Notes under the pieces: model-generated
What the model was told of the DNA's origin: nothing
Databases searched by the model: none
Seen by the model: only the letters and a program-made list of their open reading frames with translations
Shown: in pieces, positions 28,846 through 38,632 of the stretch
Layout of the letters: the number at the start of each line of letters is the position of its first letter
Position numbering within the stretch: the first letter of the stretch is position 1
Assembly: GCA_001970955.1 (NCBI GenBank)
Contig: MPUH01000654.1
Location: 1 to 41,490, forward strand
DNA length: 41,490 nt
Direction of reading: 5' to 3'
DNA from: Stentor coeruleus
Taxonomy: Eukaryota > Ciliophora > Heterotrichea > Heterotrichida > Stentoridae
Translations under genes and position numbers: made by a program

Positions 28846-31740
28846 ATGTCAAATCGAAGAAAACAAGCATACTCACTTTGTCATAGAGCTAAGCCGATAT
28901 TAACCCCCTTGCCAAAGCCAGTTTATCTTCCAAAAAGCATAGAAAATACAATGATAATTGCTTCTTTGGAAGAAATGGAAAAAAAAGTGCTTGGAGTGAT
29001 AACAGATGTCGAAGATAAACTAAATTACTTGAAAACTCATTCAAAAAAGTACCAAACCCCTGAACCAGTAACAAAGAGAATCAACCTCAATCCAATCAAT
29101 ATTAAAACAGTCAGAATTCGGCATACACCTTTCAAGATAACTGGAAAATCTATTGAAAAAAAACTTGACAAATACTCGTCTAGAAAAAACTCTATGGTCA
29201 AGCTCATGCAATCAACGAACAGTTTCAATCTTCCCAAAATCTATAGAGAAAATTTGATGAATAAATTGGTTAAAGAAATTAACCAAACCAAAAAACCTTG
29301 CATTCAAGGTATTTTTACTGAGATTTTAAAGAAAGAAAGTATTTTTGAAGCTTATAAAAATAGGCATTTAAGTGAAGAAGAAGGTTTTCCTTCAGTAGCC
29401 TATGGCGTTGCGTGTGACAATGAGAGAACCCCACCTTTGCCAGTTCTGACTCATTCTCAAGAAGATTCTTTGGTATTAAATCGTTACAAGCTTAGTTTAG
29501 AAATATGTTGTGCGTTGTCAAAAGCTATTTCAGTCATGCCTTATCTCAAATCAGTCCACCTAGATGAAAATGGGCTTACCGACACAGCTGGGGCAGAAAT
29601 TCTCAAAGGGATGATTAGCCAAGGTGGGATATCATCATTTTATTACACACACAACGAAATTGGTCCAGCATTTCTCTCTGAGTTTCAAAGCTTATCTTTA
29701 AACAGCGACATAGAAGAAATGAATTTCAAAGGCTGTAAAGTGACAAAACAAAACCTTATAGACTTTATTTGGTCTTTAAGACTTTTTGAAAGCTTAAAAA
29801 AACTTACTTTAGCTGAAATAGGCTTATCATCAATCTCAATAGAAAAACTTGTCCGTATATTAAACAAATCACAGATTATATACTTAGACTTATCATGGAA
29901 TAGTATCCCACAAGAAGCTTCTATAATCTTTTTTGAAAAACTTTTATACAATGAAAAACTTCAATTTCTTGATTATTCATGGAACCCATTAACAGATCCA
30001 GATCAAACTGAAATCCTATGTAAACTTATTAAAACAAATAAACTTCTTATGCATCTTAATTTATCTCATACACAAATTCCAAATATATCCCCTTATATCC
30101 TAGCATTATCTACATCTCCAAGAATGCAAGGACTACATTTAACAGGGAATTCTATAGACAATGATGCACTTCCTAGTAACCATCTTCCAAAACTCTACCC
30201 GAATTCAGCAGTTTTTTTTAATATGCCAACAAAAGCTGCACATACATTTTATAATTTAAAACAAAGAGATGTTAATGGTATGCTAAAAGTTACTCATAAA
30301 GATCAAGTTGTGAATATTTTAAGCCCTAAAAAGAATATTGATAAACATATGATTTTAGAACCAAAAGAAGTTATTGTAAGTAGGGTTCTTGGACAAGAAG
30401 ATATTAAAGATTCTGAACAATGGGGGGTATCTGAACATTGCTGGGTATGTGAAAGATGGGGTGTATATCATTTAAAAGTTACATTAGACTCTTTAAATCA
30501 AGTAGCAACACCTGATATATTTTATTCAAGAACTGTTACAGGAAGTAAATTAGTTATGAAAGCTTCATTTAATAATTGGAAAGATGTGGAATTTGAAGTT
30601 TTAGATGAAGATAAAGGGGAATATGAGTTGAGTATTTTAATCCCAGCAGGTAAACATCGTTTTTTGATAATATGTGATGATACTTCTGTGTGTGTGACTA
30701 AAAAAATCAGCACATCTCGTTGGAATCGACTTTTGGTTAATGAATTTACAATGCCTTTACGTGAACTTGAGATTTCTTATACAGGAGAAATGAGTTATGA
30801 AGTCCTCCCGATTTTTGATAAAAACAAATCTGTGTTTAGATATTTTCTTGAAGACACAGAAACTATATTAAAAGCTTCTTTTGATTCAGATATCAAACAT
30901 ATGAACCCACATAAGTTCATACGTGATTATATTGAATTAGGGCAAATTATAGATACTTTTAGTCAGAATTATGGGAAAATTAAAACTGTTTATGCAGACT
31001 TGATTATTAGTAAAAATTATCCTTTTTTGGATTACAATCAAGTTTTACTGTTTTGTAAAGTGTTTGGGATACTTGATGAGTATTTTAATACTGAAAAAGT
31101 TAGGAGTATATGGGAAGTAATGAGTGCAGAAAAAGAAGAACCATTAAAAAACATGTTAAGGTTTGAGTTTTTTGAGTTTTTACTTCGAGTTACTATAAGT
31201 AAATATCATAACCAAGAACTTTCTTTATCTAGTAAATTTCAAAAAATGTTGGATGAGCATCTCTACAAATTTGGATGCATTTCAAGAGTACAAAGATTTA
31301 GAAAAGAAAGGATGTATAATTTAGAAGTTAATGAAATATTAGATAAAAACTTGCAAAGCCTTCAGAGTTTAATGATGAAATATAAAGATGAATCAGGAAA
31401 TTGGGTAACTTTACAGAATGCTGAAGCTCTTGTGCACTCTGCTGATTGGAATGTTTGTTCAGAGCTAGTGACTATATTTTTTGCTATATCTAAAATGGCT
31501 GTTATAGATGAGTTTAGTATTGAAAACTCTTATGATAAATTACAGCTTGTTGAAATGATTGAGTTTGTTTGTAGGGTTATTGATTATATTGATCAAGTTG
31601 ATCTTCCGCTTGATCAGAAACTTATTGCCCAGTTGCCGATATTGTTTGATGCTAATAAAATTAAGCATGCTATCAATACTAGAGAACGTAAAAACTCTTT
31701 GCTGAAGCATTCTAAGACCACATTACCGAATTATCCATAA
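28846..31740 (+). CDS. LRR protein with a possible AMPK-type glycogen-binding domain
   Basis: A 964-residue single-exon protein. Residues about 215-450 contain ribonuclease-inhibitor-type leucine-rich repeats: MPYLKSVHLDENGLTDTAGA, SLKKLTLAEIGLSSISIEKL, SQIIYLDLSWNSIPQEASII, KLQFLDYSWNPLTDPDQTEI, LLMHLNLSHTQIPN and MQGLHLTGNSIDND. Around residues 565-615, KLVMKASFNNWKDVEFEVLD followed by GEYELSILIPAGKHRFLIIC resembles the CBM48/AMPK-beta glycogen-binding pattern (W-x-D/N, G-x-Y, P-G-x-Y/H-x-F/Y-x-F-x-x-D). The last 300 residues are helical (PFLDYNQVLLFCKVFGILDE, MLRFEFFEFLLRVTISKYHN) and look like a degenerate EF-hand/armadillo-like region. Large LRR proteins of this design are common in ciliates and often axonemal. 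The carbohydrate-binding suggestion is tentative. Confidence 0.75.
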   Translation: MSNRRKQAYSLCHRAKPILTPLPKPVYLPKSIENTMIIASLEEMEKKVLGVITDVEDKLNYLKTHSKKYQTPEPVTKRINLNPINIKTVRIRHTPFKITGKSIEKKLDKYSSRKNSMVKLMQSTNSFNLPKIYRENLMNKLVKEINQTKKPCIQGIFTEILKKESIFEAYKNRHLSEEEGFPSVAYGVACDNERTPPLPVLTHSQEDSLVLNRYKLSLEICCALSKAISVMPYLKSVHLDENGLTDTAGAEILKGMISQGGISSFYYTHNEIGPAFLSEFQSLSLNSDIEEMNFKGCKVTKQNLIDFIWSLRLFESLKKLTLAEIGLSSISIEKLVRILNKSQIIYLDLSWNSIPQEASIIFFEKLLYNEKLQFLDYSWNPLTDPDQTEILCKLIKTNKLLMHLNLSHTQIPNISPYILALSTSPRMQGLHLTGNSIDNDALPSNHLPKLYPNSAVFFNMPTKAAHTFYNLKQRDVNGMLKVTHKDQVVNILSPKKNIDKHMILEPKEVIVSRVLGQEDIKDSEQWGVSEHCWVCERWGVYHLKVTLDSLNQVATPDIFYSRTVTGSKLVMKASFNNWKDVEFEVLDEDKGEYELSILIPAGKHRFLIICDDTSVCVTKKISTSRWNRLLVNEFTMPLRELEISYTGEMSYEVLPIFDKNKSVFRYFLEDTETILKASFDSDIKHMNPHKFIRDYIELGQIIDTFSQNYGKIKTVYADLIISKNYPFLDYNQVLLFCKVFGILDEYFNTEKVRSIWEVMSAEKEEPLKNMLRFEFFEFLLRVTISKYHNQELSLSSKFQKMLDEHLYKFGCISRVQRFRKERMYNLEVNEILDKNLQSLQSLMMKYKDESGNWVTLQNAEALVHSADWNVCSELVTIFFAISKMAVIDEFSIENSYDKLQLVEMIEFVCRVIDYIDQVDLPLDQKLIAQLPILFDANKIKHAINTRERKNSLLKHSKTTLPNYP

Positions 31741-31794
31741 TAAATTGATATAATTTTTATAGGAAATAGTTTAAAAAGTTGTTATAGGCTAATT

Positions 31795-32848
31795 ATATAA
31801 TTACCCATTTCTAAGCTTTTAACTTTTTTGCTTAGATCTATCGCTTTGTCCTTAAACTACTCTAATTTCTTGTCTATATTTTAGACTTGAATTGCTAAGT
31901 CCTGAAATACTGAGTTAGCCCCTTTATAGTTTTGGTAATTTAAGAAAGATTATTACTTTAGAAAATTCATCCTTTTAGATAAGATTTGAGAACTACTCTG
32001 CTTAGTAACCCTAACAGAAAAAAGATTAGTAAGAAACTAAGATTTTAATATCAAAAAAATAACTACCTTATCGTAATTATAATAATCAAGCATTTCAGTA
32101 AAAAATCAATGCATAAATCAAAGGAAAACTATAAGTAAAAATAATCAATTAAGTTTCTACTAGTTAAAAGTTTCTAAGTATTATGTTGTATAATCCTTTA
32201 CCAAAACTTATCAATGACCGATAACATTACCAAGCAAGATGCATACCTTTTTGTTGTGTAGTTAATTGGTTCCACCTGAAAAATACTTGAATGCTCCAAT
32301 CGTCTTTCACGCTGAAATGATAAAAATGAGTTGATACTAGTGTTATTAATATATCTTATTTAAAGTAACTTTTAAAACAGAGACAATAATCTAAAATAAG
32401 AATTTCTATAATTTTTTAAATCTAAAGGTTTAGATATAATATACAATATTCCTAATCCTCAAGAAAGGGATATTTGTTAAAGCAAACACCTGCTTTTTTG
32501 GAAAAAATTAAAATATTCAAAATATTTACTATCTTCATGTAGTAAAAGCTATAACAATAGAAAAATTAAACTCATTCCAATTGATTCGAATTAGTAAGAA
32601 CATAAAAAAGTTTTAAGCTGTGATAAATTAATTAAGTTTGCTACCAGCTTATGATAAACACTTTTAGTTAAAGAAAAGGGAAAATGCTTAATAATTATAA
32701 GAGTAAATAGCTTATAAAAGTTGAACTCATAGCTTTTTAATGTAAAGTTAAAAAAGAAGTAATTTATGCTTTGACCTAATGCTAAAATTGTTGGAATGAT
32801 AAATAAAATTTGTTGAAAAAGGTAAATTTTTGCAAGCTTTAAAAACAT
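31795..32848 (-). pseudogene. decayed or UAR-containing minus-strand gene; related copy at 37221
   Basis: On the minus strand an 85-codon open frame starts at ATG 32848 (MFLKLAKIYLFQQILFIIPT; TLKSYEFNFYKLFTLIIIKH; VYHKLVANLINLSQLKTFL) and reads on through TAA and TAG. Further blocks keep coding character: HEDSKYFEYFNFFQKSR; then ERRLEHSSIFQVEPINYTTK and RYASCLVMLSVIDKFW near 32310-32170; then AIDLSKKVKSLEMGN near 31800. Nearly all internal stops are TAA or TAG where Gln would fit; one TGA occurs near 32470. No intron with the window's consensus removes them. Read most simply, it is a pseudogene decaying by C-to-T change. A fragment related to its 5' part lies at 37221-37385, so it belonged to a duplicated family. 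Function unknown. Confidence 0.5.
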
Positions 32849-32897
32849 TAGATTGGCCTAATTACTTACAGTTCAACTAAATTAATTTCAAAAGTTA
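32705..32897. repeat. dispersed paralogous repeat, copy 1
   Basis: A diverged direct repeat shared with 37221-37385. Shared words include CTTATAAAAGTT, CCTAATGCTAAAATTGTTGG (CCTAATGCCAAAATTGTTAG in copy 2) and ACTTACAGTTCAACTAAAT (ACTTATAGTTCAATTAAAT). It overlaps the 5' end of the decayed minus-strand gene. The two copies flank the kelch gene. Confidence 0.7.
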
Positions 32898-33420
32898 TCT
32901 AAAAGTAGTATATCCTCAAATGATAAATAATATAAGAAATTACTTCAAATTTTATAAGTATCAGGAGAATTGCTCTATGAGGGAACTAATCAGATATTCT
33001 TTAGATAGATATGCTAATAAGATAAATACAAAGTGAAAGAACTGCAAGAAGTAATTATATTTAGAATAATTTTATGAAAGCCTTGATACAAATTATAATT
33101 TATATACAATACATTAAAATCTGAGCGAAATATGAAAATTTATCATTTGATTATAATAATTATGATTTTTAGTATAAAAATTTAAGTTTCCAACCTCTTA
33201 AGTATCTTTTTGTCAAGGCTTGTATGAATGATGATTTTATAAAAATTTACTTAGTTTAAAGTTAAATGTTCAAGAGCGTTTATTTCGGAAAATTTTACCA
33301 GAGATGAAATTTTCGAAAAATGTTTAACTATAAATTTTACGTAATATATAAACTTCTGGTGCATCCTCCCATCTAAAATTTTTAGTCATCAAATGCCAAA
33401 GAGTTAATGGTATAATTATA
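32898..33420. other. intergenic upstream of the kelch gene
   Basis: About 520 AT-rich bases. It is not G-poor like most other gene leaders in this window. No gene or RNA is recognised. Confidence 0.35.
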
Positions 33421-36400
33421 ATGGTTACTTTATGGATTATCTTGTCAAGTCTTGGAGCTTACGCAACAACATCAAGATATTTAGAATCAATGACTACTAA
33501 TTGGACTCCACCTTCTAAGCGAAAAGGCTCTTCTATTTATGAGTTTACAGTTGGGGGAAGTATACTTATGTTCGGTGGTGTTAGCTTTGAAAAAAAATTC
33601 AATGACTTTTGGCTCTTAAGATTTTATGATTTAAGTTGGGAGCGTATAGAACTTCCATATGGTAATATTATGAGTAGTTTATATTTAGGTCCCCGTTCAG
33701 AAGCTCTTATTTTACCTACACCAGATGACGTTGGTGAACAAATTTTTTACATGTTCGGAGGAAAGGATGAGTTTGGATATACAACAGATATCTGGTTTTT
33801 AAATTTTGGGCAAAGATATTTTGAGAAAAAAAAAGATTTTAATGAAATAAAAGGTTTGGCAGAGTATTCATCATGCTCAAATTATGAAAACTCAGTAAGT
33901 GTGATCTATGTATATGGTGGGAGAACAATTTCTAATTTTTCAACTGTTCTATGGAGGTAATTTTTACTCAGAATCGATTTAAAAAACATGAATATCCAAG
34001 GTTTTCCTCAAAATGAAAGTCCTGAGAGAAAAGTACTTAATGGTAAAATTTTTGCTTACAATAATGAAATTTATTCTTTGTGGACAAACAATGAAATAGA
34101 TAAAATTGATCCAAATATTTACAAATACAATTTCACAAGCTTGTCATGGATCAAACTGAATTCATCCTTGCAAAAATTTAGCCCATCATATCAACCTGAA
34201 ATTTTTATTTTAGGTGATTTTCTCTTTGTTTACGGAGGCTTGAACTCAAAAAAGCAAATCATGAACCGAATTCTTAGGGCCAATCTTACATCAAATCCAA
34301 TAATATTTGAGCAAGTTAACATTCAAGACTATGAAGTAAAATTCAAACCTTCAATAACAAATGATTTTGAAGAAAAAAATGGATTCTGGATTTTTGGAGG
34401 AACAGCTAAAGATAATACTAATAGAATAGACTTTGCGACCATTGATATAGATTCAAATAATTTCACTGTTAATAATATAATTACTGATCTCGAATATCCT
34501 CAAGAAAGAGTTTTTAATACTTTACATTTAATAGACAGCAAGATTGCTATGTTCGGAGGAAATAATGAAAAAACATATTTTAATGATTTTTGGCTATTTG
34601 ATACGATAGCAGGAAATTGGACTGCTTTAGATGGTAAAGGAAAGATTCCTTCAATAAGAACAACTCATGCTGCTGGCTCAGAAGGTGATACTTTAATAAT
34701 ATGGGGAGGGGAAGATGTGCAAGGGGATAAGAAGGCGATATTTTTATAATATGGGGAGGGGAAGATGCACAAGGTTATAGAAACGATATGTTTTTATATA
34801 ATTTTAATACTCAATTTTGGCATGAAATAAAACCAAAAAATTATGCCCCAAGCTCAAGAATAGGTGCTTGTGGAATTTTATCCTTCCCGAAATTTTATAT
34901 TTTAGGAGGAAAGACATATAGCGGAGTGTCAGATGAAATTTGGGAATATGACTTTATCACCAATTTATATACTAAATTGCGCAATTCTTATTTAAGATTT
35001 TACGGAGGCCAATGCCAGCTGCTTAAAGATACAATTTATGTTCTTGGAGCAAAAGATGAAAGCTATTTAGGTTTCGAGAATGTCCCTTTCTATAATCTTA
35101 TCAATAACACATGGGCAAGTATTTTTTTTAGAAGTTTTACAAGCTTCTTCTGTGAAGGAGTTGCAGTAGTTTTTCCAGGATACATGATAGAGTATGGTGG
35201 GCAATTAAGCAATAAATATGGTGCAGCTAATTTATATCTATATAGAGAGAAAAGAGATGAATTAAATCAGAACTGGTTATCAAATTGGCTTTGGTGGTAT
35301 GTTTTTGCTGCAGGTTATACTTATTCAAACAGCAAACTAGTTTTTTACGCTGGGGGGATTGCAAGCCTTGTTGTCACACCTTCTCAAACAAGGCCTAGTA
35401 ATAAATTCAATTATGTGCATGTAGAATATGTTGCTAAAGAATTTGGTCTTCCACTTTATTGCTCAAAAGGATCTTATTTAGTATCAGAATATGAATGTGC
35501 TTATTGTCCTGAAGGATCATATGCTAGTGAAATTGGAGATAATAATTGTACTCTTTGCCCGCCAGGAACTTATAATAGTAAAATTGGATCTACTTCAAAA
35601 AGACAGTGTTATCCATGCTTTGAAGGATATTACAATAGAGCTCCAGGGCAAAAAAAATGCTATAGTTGTCCTAAAATGCTTTATTGTCCAGTAGGTTCTA
35701 TTGAGCCTTCAACTTCAAAGCCGAAATATTTAGAGCAATCCATACAGCCTAAGCAATTTAATTTACAAAGCTCATCCTATAAAATTTATGACAACTTCAT
35801 TATTTTTAGTTCAGTGATTCTATCATGTTTAGTTATCGTATTACTATTTATTCCATTTGTTAGGAAAAAATTAAAAATTCTTGATGTGTTTTCAACCATC
35901 CATAAAAATGAGGTTGACCACCCACTTATACCAAGAAAAACTACTATCGGAGGTTTGTTTTTTTTATTTTTTATATGTATTTGTTGTGTTATTTTTGGGC
36001 TTAATATCATTCGCTATTTTTTATTAAACGTAGAAGAAACTAAAACACTACAACCTATTTCAGTGTTTCAGAATGATGTACCCCAATTTAGTACTGATTT
36101 TAATATTACTACTACTTTTCATTATTATGGTGGAAACTGCTATAATGATACAACTGATTTTATATCAATGGAAACAATTGGAGTTAAAGGTAAAAATATA
36201 AAAAAGAAAATAGAAAAAATTGAAAGCAACTGTAAACTGTATTTTATCTGTAAGGACTGCGAAATAAGTTCAGAAAATAAAATCACTTTTAAATCCATTG
36301 AAGAAAATTGTTTTACCAAAGCAATATCAATAAATATTTCTTCAGTATCTTCAATCCCAGAATCATATAGTATAATGACAAAATCAATAGAATCAGAAAA

Positions 36401-36863
36401 AAATCGAATTTTTATAGGAAATACACCATCGAAATTTGCTTATTCATTTACTCCATCAGTTTTCTATTCATCCATATCTGATTATCCTAGCTCTATTAAA
36501 GGCTATCATTTAACTGAATATTCGCCACCTGTTTATGGATCAACTTATACTGTAGAAGAATTGATTGAATTTTATAAACTCTCAGCGGATATTTTAATAA
36601 ATCAAAGAAATTTTGGACTTTTTACAGAAAGGTACCAAAAGCAAAGTATTTTTGTGATAGCGAGTGCAGTACTAGGGCTTATTTCTGGAATTTTTTCTGT
36701 AGTAAGTTTTTCCATGTCTTTAACTGAAAGAATTTATGAGAAAATAAGCAAAATAATAGAAAGTATGCATAAAGTTGAAAGATTGTTTCTGAGAAGACTT
36801 GAACTTAATCGTTTCAATGACCAGTATGATCATTTTGGAATTAAACCTCCCGTAGTTAAATAA
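33421..36863 (+). CDS. kelch-repeat, cysteine-rich transmembrane protein (frame broken by 50-base duplication)
   Basis: A large surface-type protein. It starts with a hydrophobic signal-like segment (MVTLWIILSSLGAYATT). Kelch-like repeats fill roughly the first 620 residues: GGSILMFGGVSFEKKFNDFW, IFYMFGGKDEFGYTTDIWFL, SVIYVYGGRTISNFSTVLWR, IAMFGGNNEKTYFNDFWLFD, FYILGGKTYSGVSDEIWEYD. A Cys-rich GCC2/GCC3-type region follows (CAYCPEGSYASEIGDNNC, CTLCPPGTYNSKIGS, CYPCFEGYYNRAPGQKKC). Then come two membrane helices, an extracellular loop and a third helix near the C terminus (IFVIASAVLGLISGIFSVVS). A 15-base intron at 33957-33971 joins VLWR to IDLKNM. At 34691-34790 a 50-base imperfect tandem duplication shifts the frame and creates TAA at 34747-34749. 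Removing one copy gives a continuous protein of about 1125 residues. Confidence 0.8.
33957..33971 (+). other. 15-base intron
   Basis: GTAATTTTTACTCAG. It removes an in-frame TAA and joins the first two kelch blocks. The A at position 10 is conserved. Confidence 0.9.
34691..34790 (+). repeat. 50-base imperfect tandem duplication inside the kelch gene
   Basis: The word ATGGGGAGGGGAAGATG occurs at 34701 and again at 34751, exactly 50 bases apart, with about 70-80% identity over the unit. The copies would encode IIWGGEDVQG and IIWGGEDAQG. Since 50 is not a multiple of three, the duplication breaks the frame. The second copy leads smoothly into YRNDMFLYNFNTQFW. Confidence 0.8.
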
Positions 36864-37467
36864 GCTTTAGAGATCATAATAGCATTATTTTTATTTCATA
36901 TTTTGGTGCTAGTTGAGAGATTATCTGGATTTTATTCTTCTTTAGATATCTTCTAGATTCTACTAGACTTCCACTAGAATGTTACCAAAACACTAGTCAT
37001 ATTCATTACCCATGTATATCATCAAACCCCTTCATTGATCATATTTCTTGCCTATATATCACAAATCCTTATTTTTCTTATCTAAATATTCAAGCTATAA
37101 AAAAACCCCTTAAAAGCCTCATCAAAGCAAATAAACTTAAAAGCTAAACTCATAATCCAAAATAGTTATCATTTATCCCTGAAATTTAAAAAAATAAAAA
37201 ATATAGAATACTTCTAATCCTAAAGCAACTTATAAAAGTTAAACTTGCAGTTTTTAATATAAAGATTAAGCCTAACACATAAATAATCTTTTGCTTTTGG
37301 CCTAATGCCAAAATTGTTAGAATAATCATGATCACATTAAATTAAGCTAATCACTTATAGTTCAATTAAATGAATGCCAAAAGTATGACTTATAAGTTGT
37401 ATATTACTAAAATAGAAAAAAGTCACTGACCCGATTTCAGATCTTCAAATAACAACAAAATTGCTTC
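36864..37467. other. intergenic upstream of the phosphodiesterase gene
   Basis: About 600 bases. The first half, roughly 36960-37140, is G-poor and C-rich on the + strand. The second half contains the repeat copy at 37221-37385. No independent gene is recognised. Confidence 0.45.
37221..37385. repeat. dispersed paralogous repeat, copy 2
   Basis: A diverged copy of 32705-32897 in the same orientation. On the minus strand it encodes MIILTILALGQKQK, comparable to FIIPTILALGQSIN in copy 1, so both derive from the 5' part of one gene. About 40 bases present in copy 1 are missing here. Confidence 0.65.
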
Positions 37468-38607
37468 ATGATGAAACTCCGTGAATTAGGTTTACAGTTT
37501 CAAGGTATAGGTTCTAACACTGAACTTGAACTTATACGTCAAACTTTTCTAAGCCTTCAAGAAATCGATCAAAACAGAAAAAATGTTTGGCTTCATGCTT
37601 TGTATGATGATATCCTAGCTCCTTTATACATTTCAAAACTTGATAATTTCAAATACAACTCATCAAACCCATTTGTACCTAATCAAGATTTATTATGTCA
37701 ACTTAGAAATAAGGATTTTGATACACTTACCAAACCTAAAGATGAGCTTAGAGAATGCTTATTGCATATATTTTGGGATCATATGAGTAGATTTGATATA
37801 GACTTGGTAAAAATGCAAAGATTTTTCATGGCTGTATGTGAGAATTATCAAGACAACCCTTTTCATAGTTTTTATCATGCTTTTTCTGTGTGTCAGATGA
37901 TTTTCACAATTTCAGAAAAAAATAATAAACTTGAGAGGTTTCTGTTGCCAATGGAGAATTTCGCTTTGTTTTTATCAGGTTTAGGCCATGATCTTAATCA
38001 TCCTGGGGTAACTAATGTTTTTATGATAAATTCAAGACATACTTTAGCTGTAAGGTACAACGATATCTCAGTACTAGAAAACCATCACGCAGCAACTCTT
38101 ATACATTTTCTTGAACTCTCAGGTTGTGATATCTTAAGCTCAATGTCCCCAGCAGACCAAACCCATATGAGAAAAATAATAATCCCAACAGTTTTAGCAA
38201 CTGATATGGCTAAGCATAATTTCGTCATGGAGCATTTTATAAGTTGTATGAGAGAATTCAATAAAGATAATGGAGAACATAGACAAAGTTTTTTAGATAT
38301 TATTCTTCATGCATGTGATGTTGGAAATCCAGTTATGAAATTTGAATTAGCAACAGTATGGTCTTTAAAAATTATACAAGAGTTTAATGAACAAGTATGG
38401 AAAGAAGAACAAAAATCAATCCCAGTATCTGAGTTTATGAGAATAGGTAGTGATATTAACAAAATCAAAAGAAATCAAATTGGGTTTATTGATATGTTTA
38501 TACACCCCTTATGGATGCTACTTGGGAATCATGTTGAAGGATTAGAAGAGTATTTAGAAAGTATTGAAAATAATAGAAGAAGCTGGGAAAAAATCGAAAA
38601 TTTATAG
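37468..38607 (+). CDS. class I 3',5'-cyclic nucleotide phosphodiesterase
   Basis: A 379-residue protein that hydrolyses cAMP and/or cGMP. The catalytic HD-type domain covers residues about 90-370. Metal and catalytic residues are visible: HSFYHAFSV with His133 and His137, GLGHDLNHPG with His174-Asp175 and His178, ISVLENHH with the conserved Glu, ATDMAKH, and HACDVGNP with Asp284. The substrate-pocket glutamine is present in NQIGFIDMFIHPLW. The N-terminal 90 residues contain no GAF, PAS or membrane segment, so the enzyme looks soluble and without the usual regulatory modules. An in-frame TAA just upstream supports the start at ATG 37468; ATG 37471 is the next. Substrate preference cannot be read from the sequence. 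It ends with TAG. Confidence 0.93.
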   Translation: MMKLRELGLQFQGIGSNTELELIRQTFLSLQEIDQNRKNVWLHALYDDILAPLYISKLDNFKYNSSNPFVPNQDLLCQLRNKDFDTLTKPKDELRECLLHIFWDHMSRFDIDLVKMQRFFMAVCENYQDNPFHSFYHAFSVCQMIFTISEKNNKLERFLLPMENFALFLSGLGHDLNHPGVTNVFMINSRHTLAVRYNDISVLENHHAATLIHFLELSGCDILSSMSPADQTHMRKIIIPTVLATDMAKHNFVMEHFISCMREFNKDNGEHRQSFLDIILHACDVGNPVMKFELATVWSLKIIQEFNEQVWKEEQKSIPVSEFMRIGSDINKIKRNQIGFIDMFIHPLWMLLGNHVEGLEEYLESIENNRRSWEKIENL

Positions 38608-38632
38608 TTTTAAAATTAGAAAGTTTATTAAA

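Noticed and set aside
34717..34731. GTGCAAGGGGATAAG as a 15-base intron in the kelch gene
   Set aside because: Removing 15 bases does not change phase, the TAA downstream remains, and the internal A and GTA start are missing.
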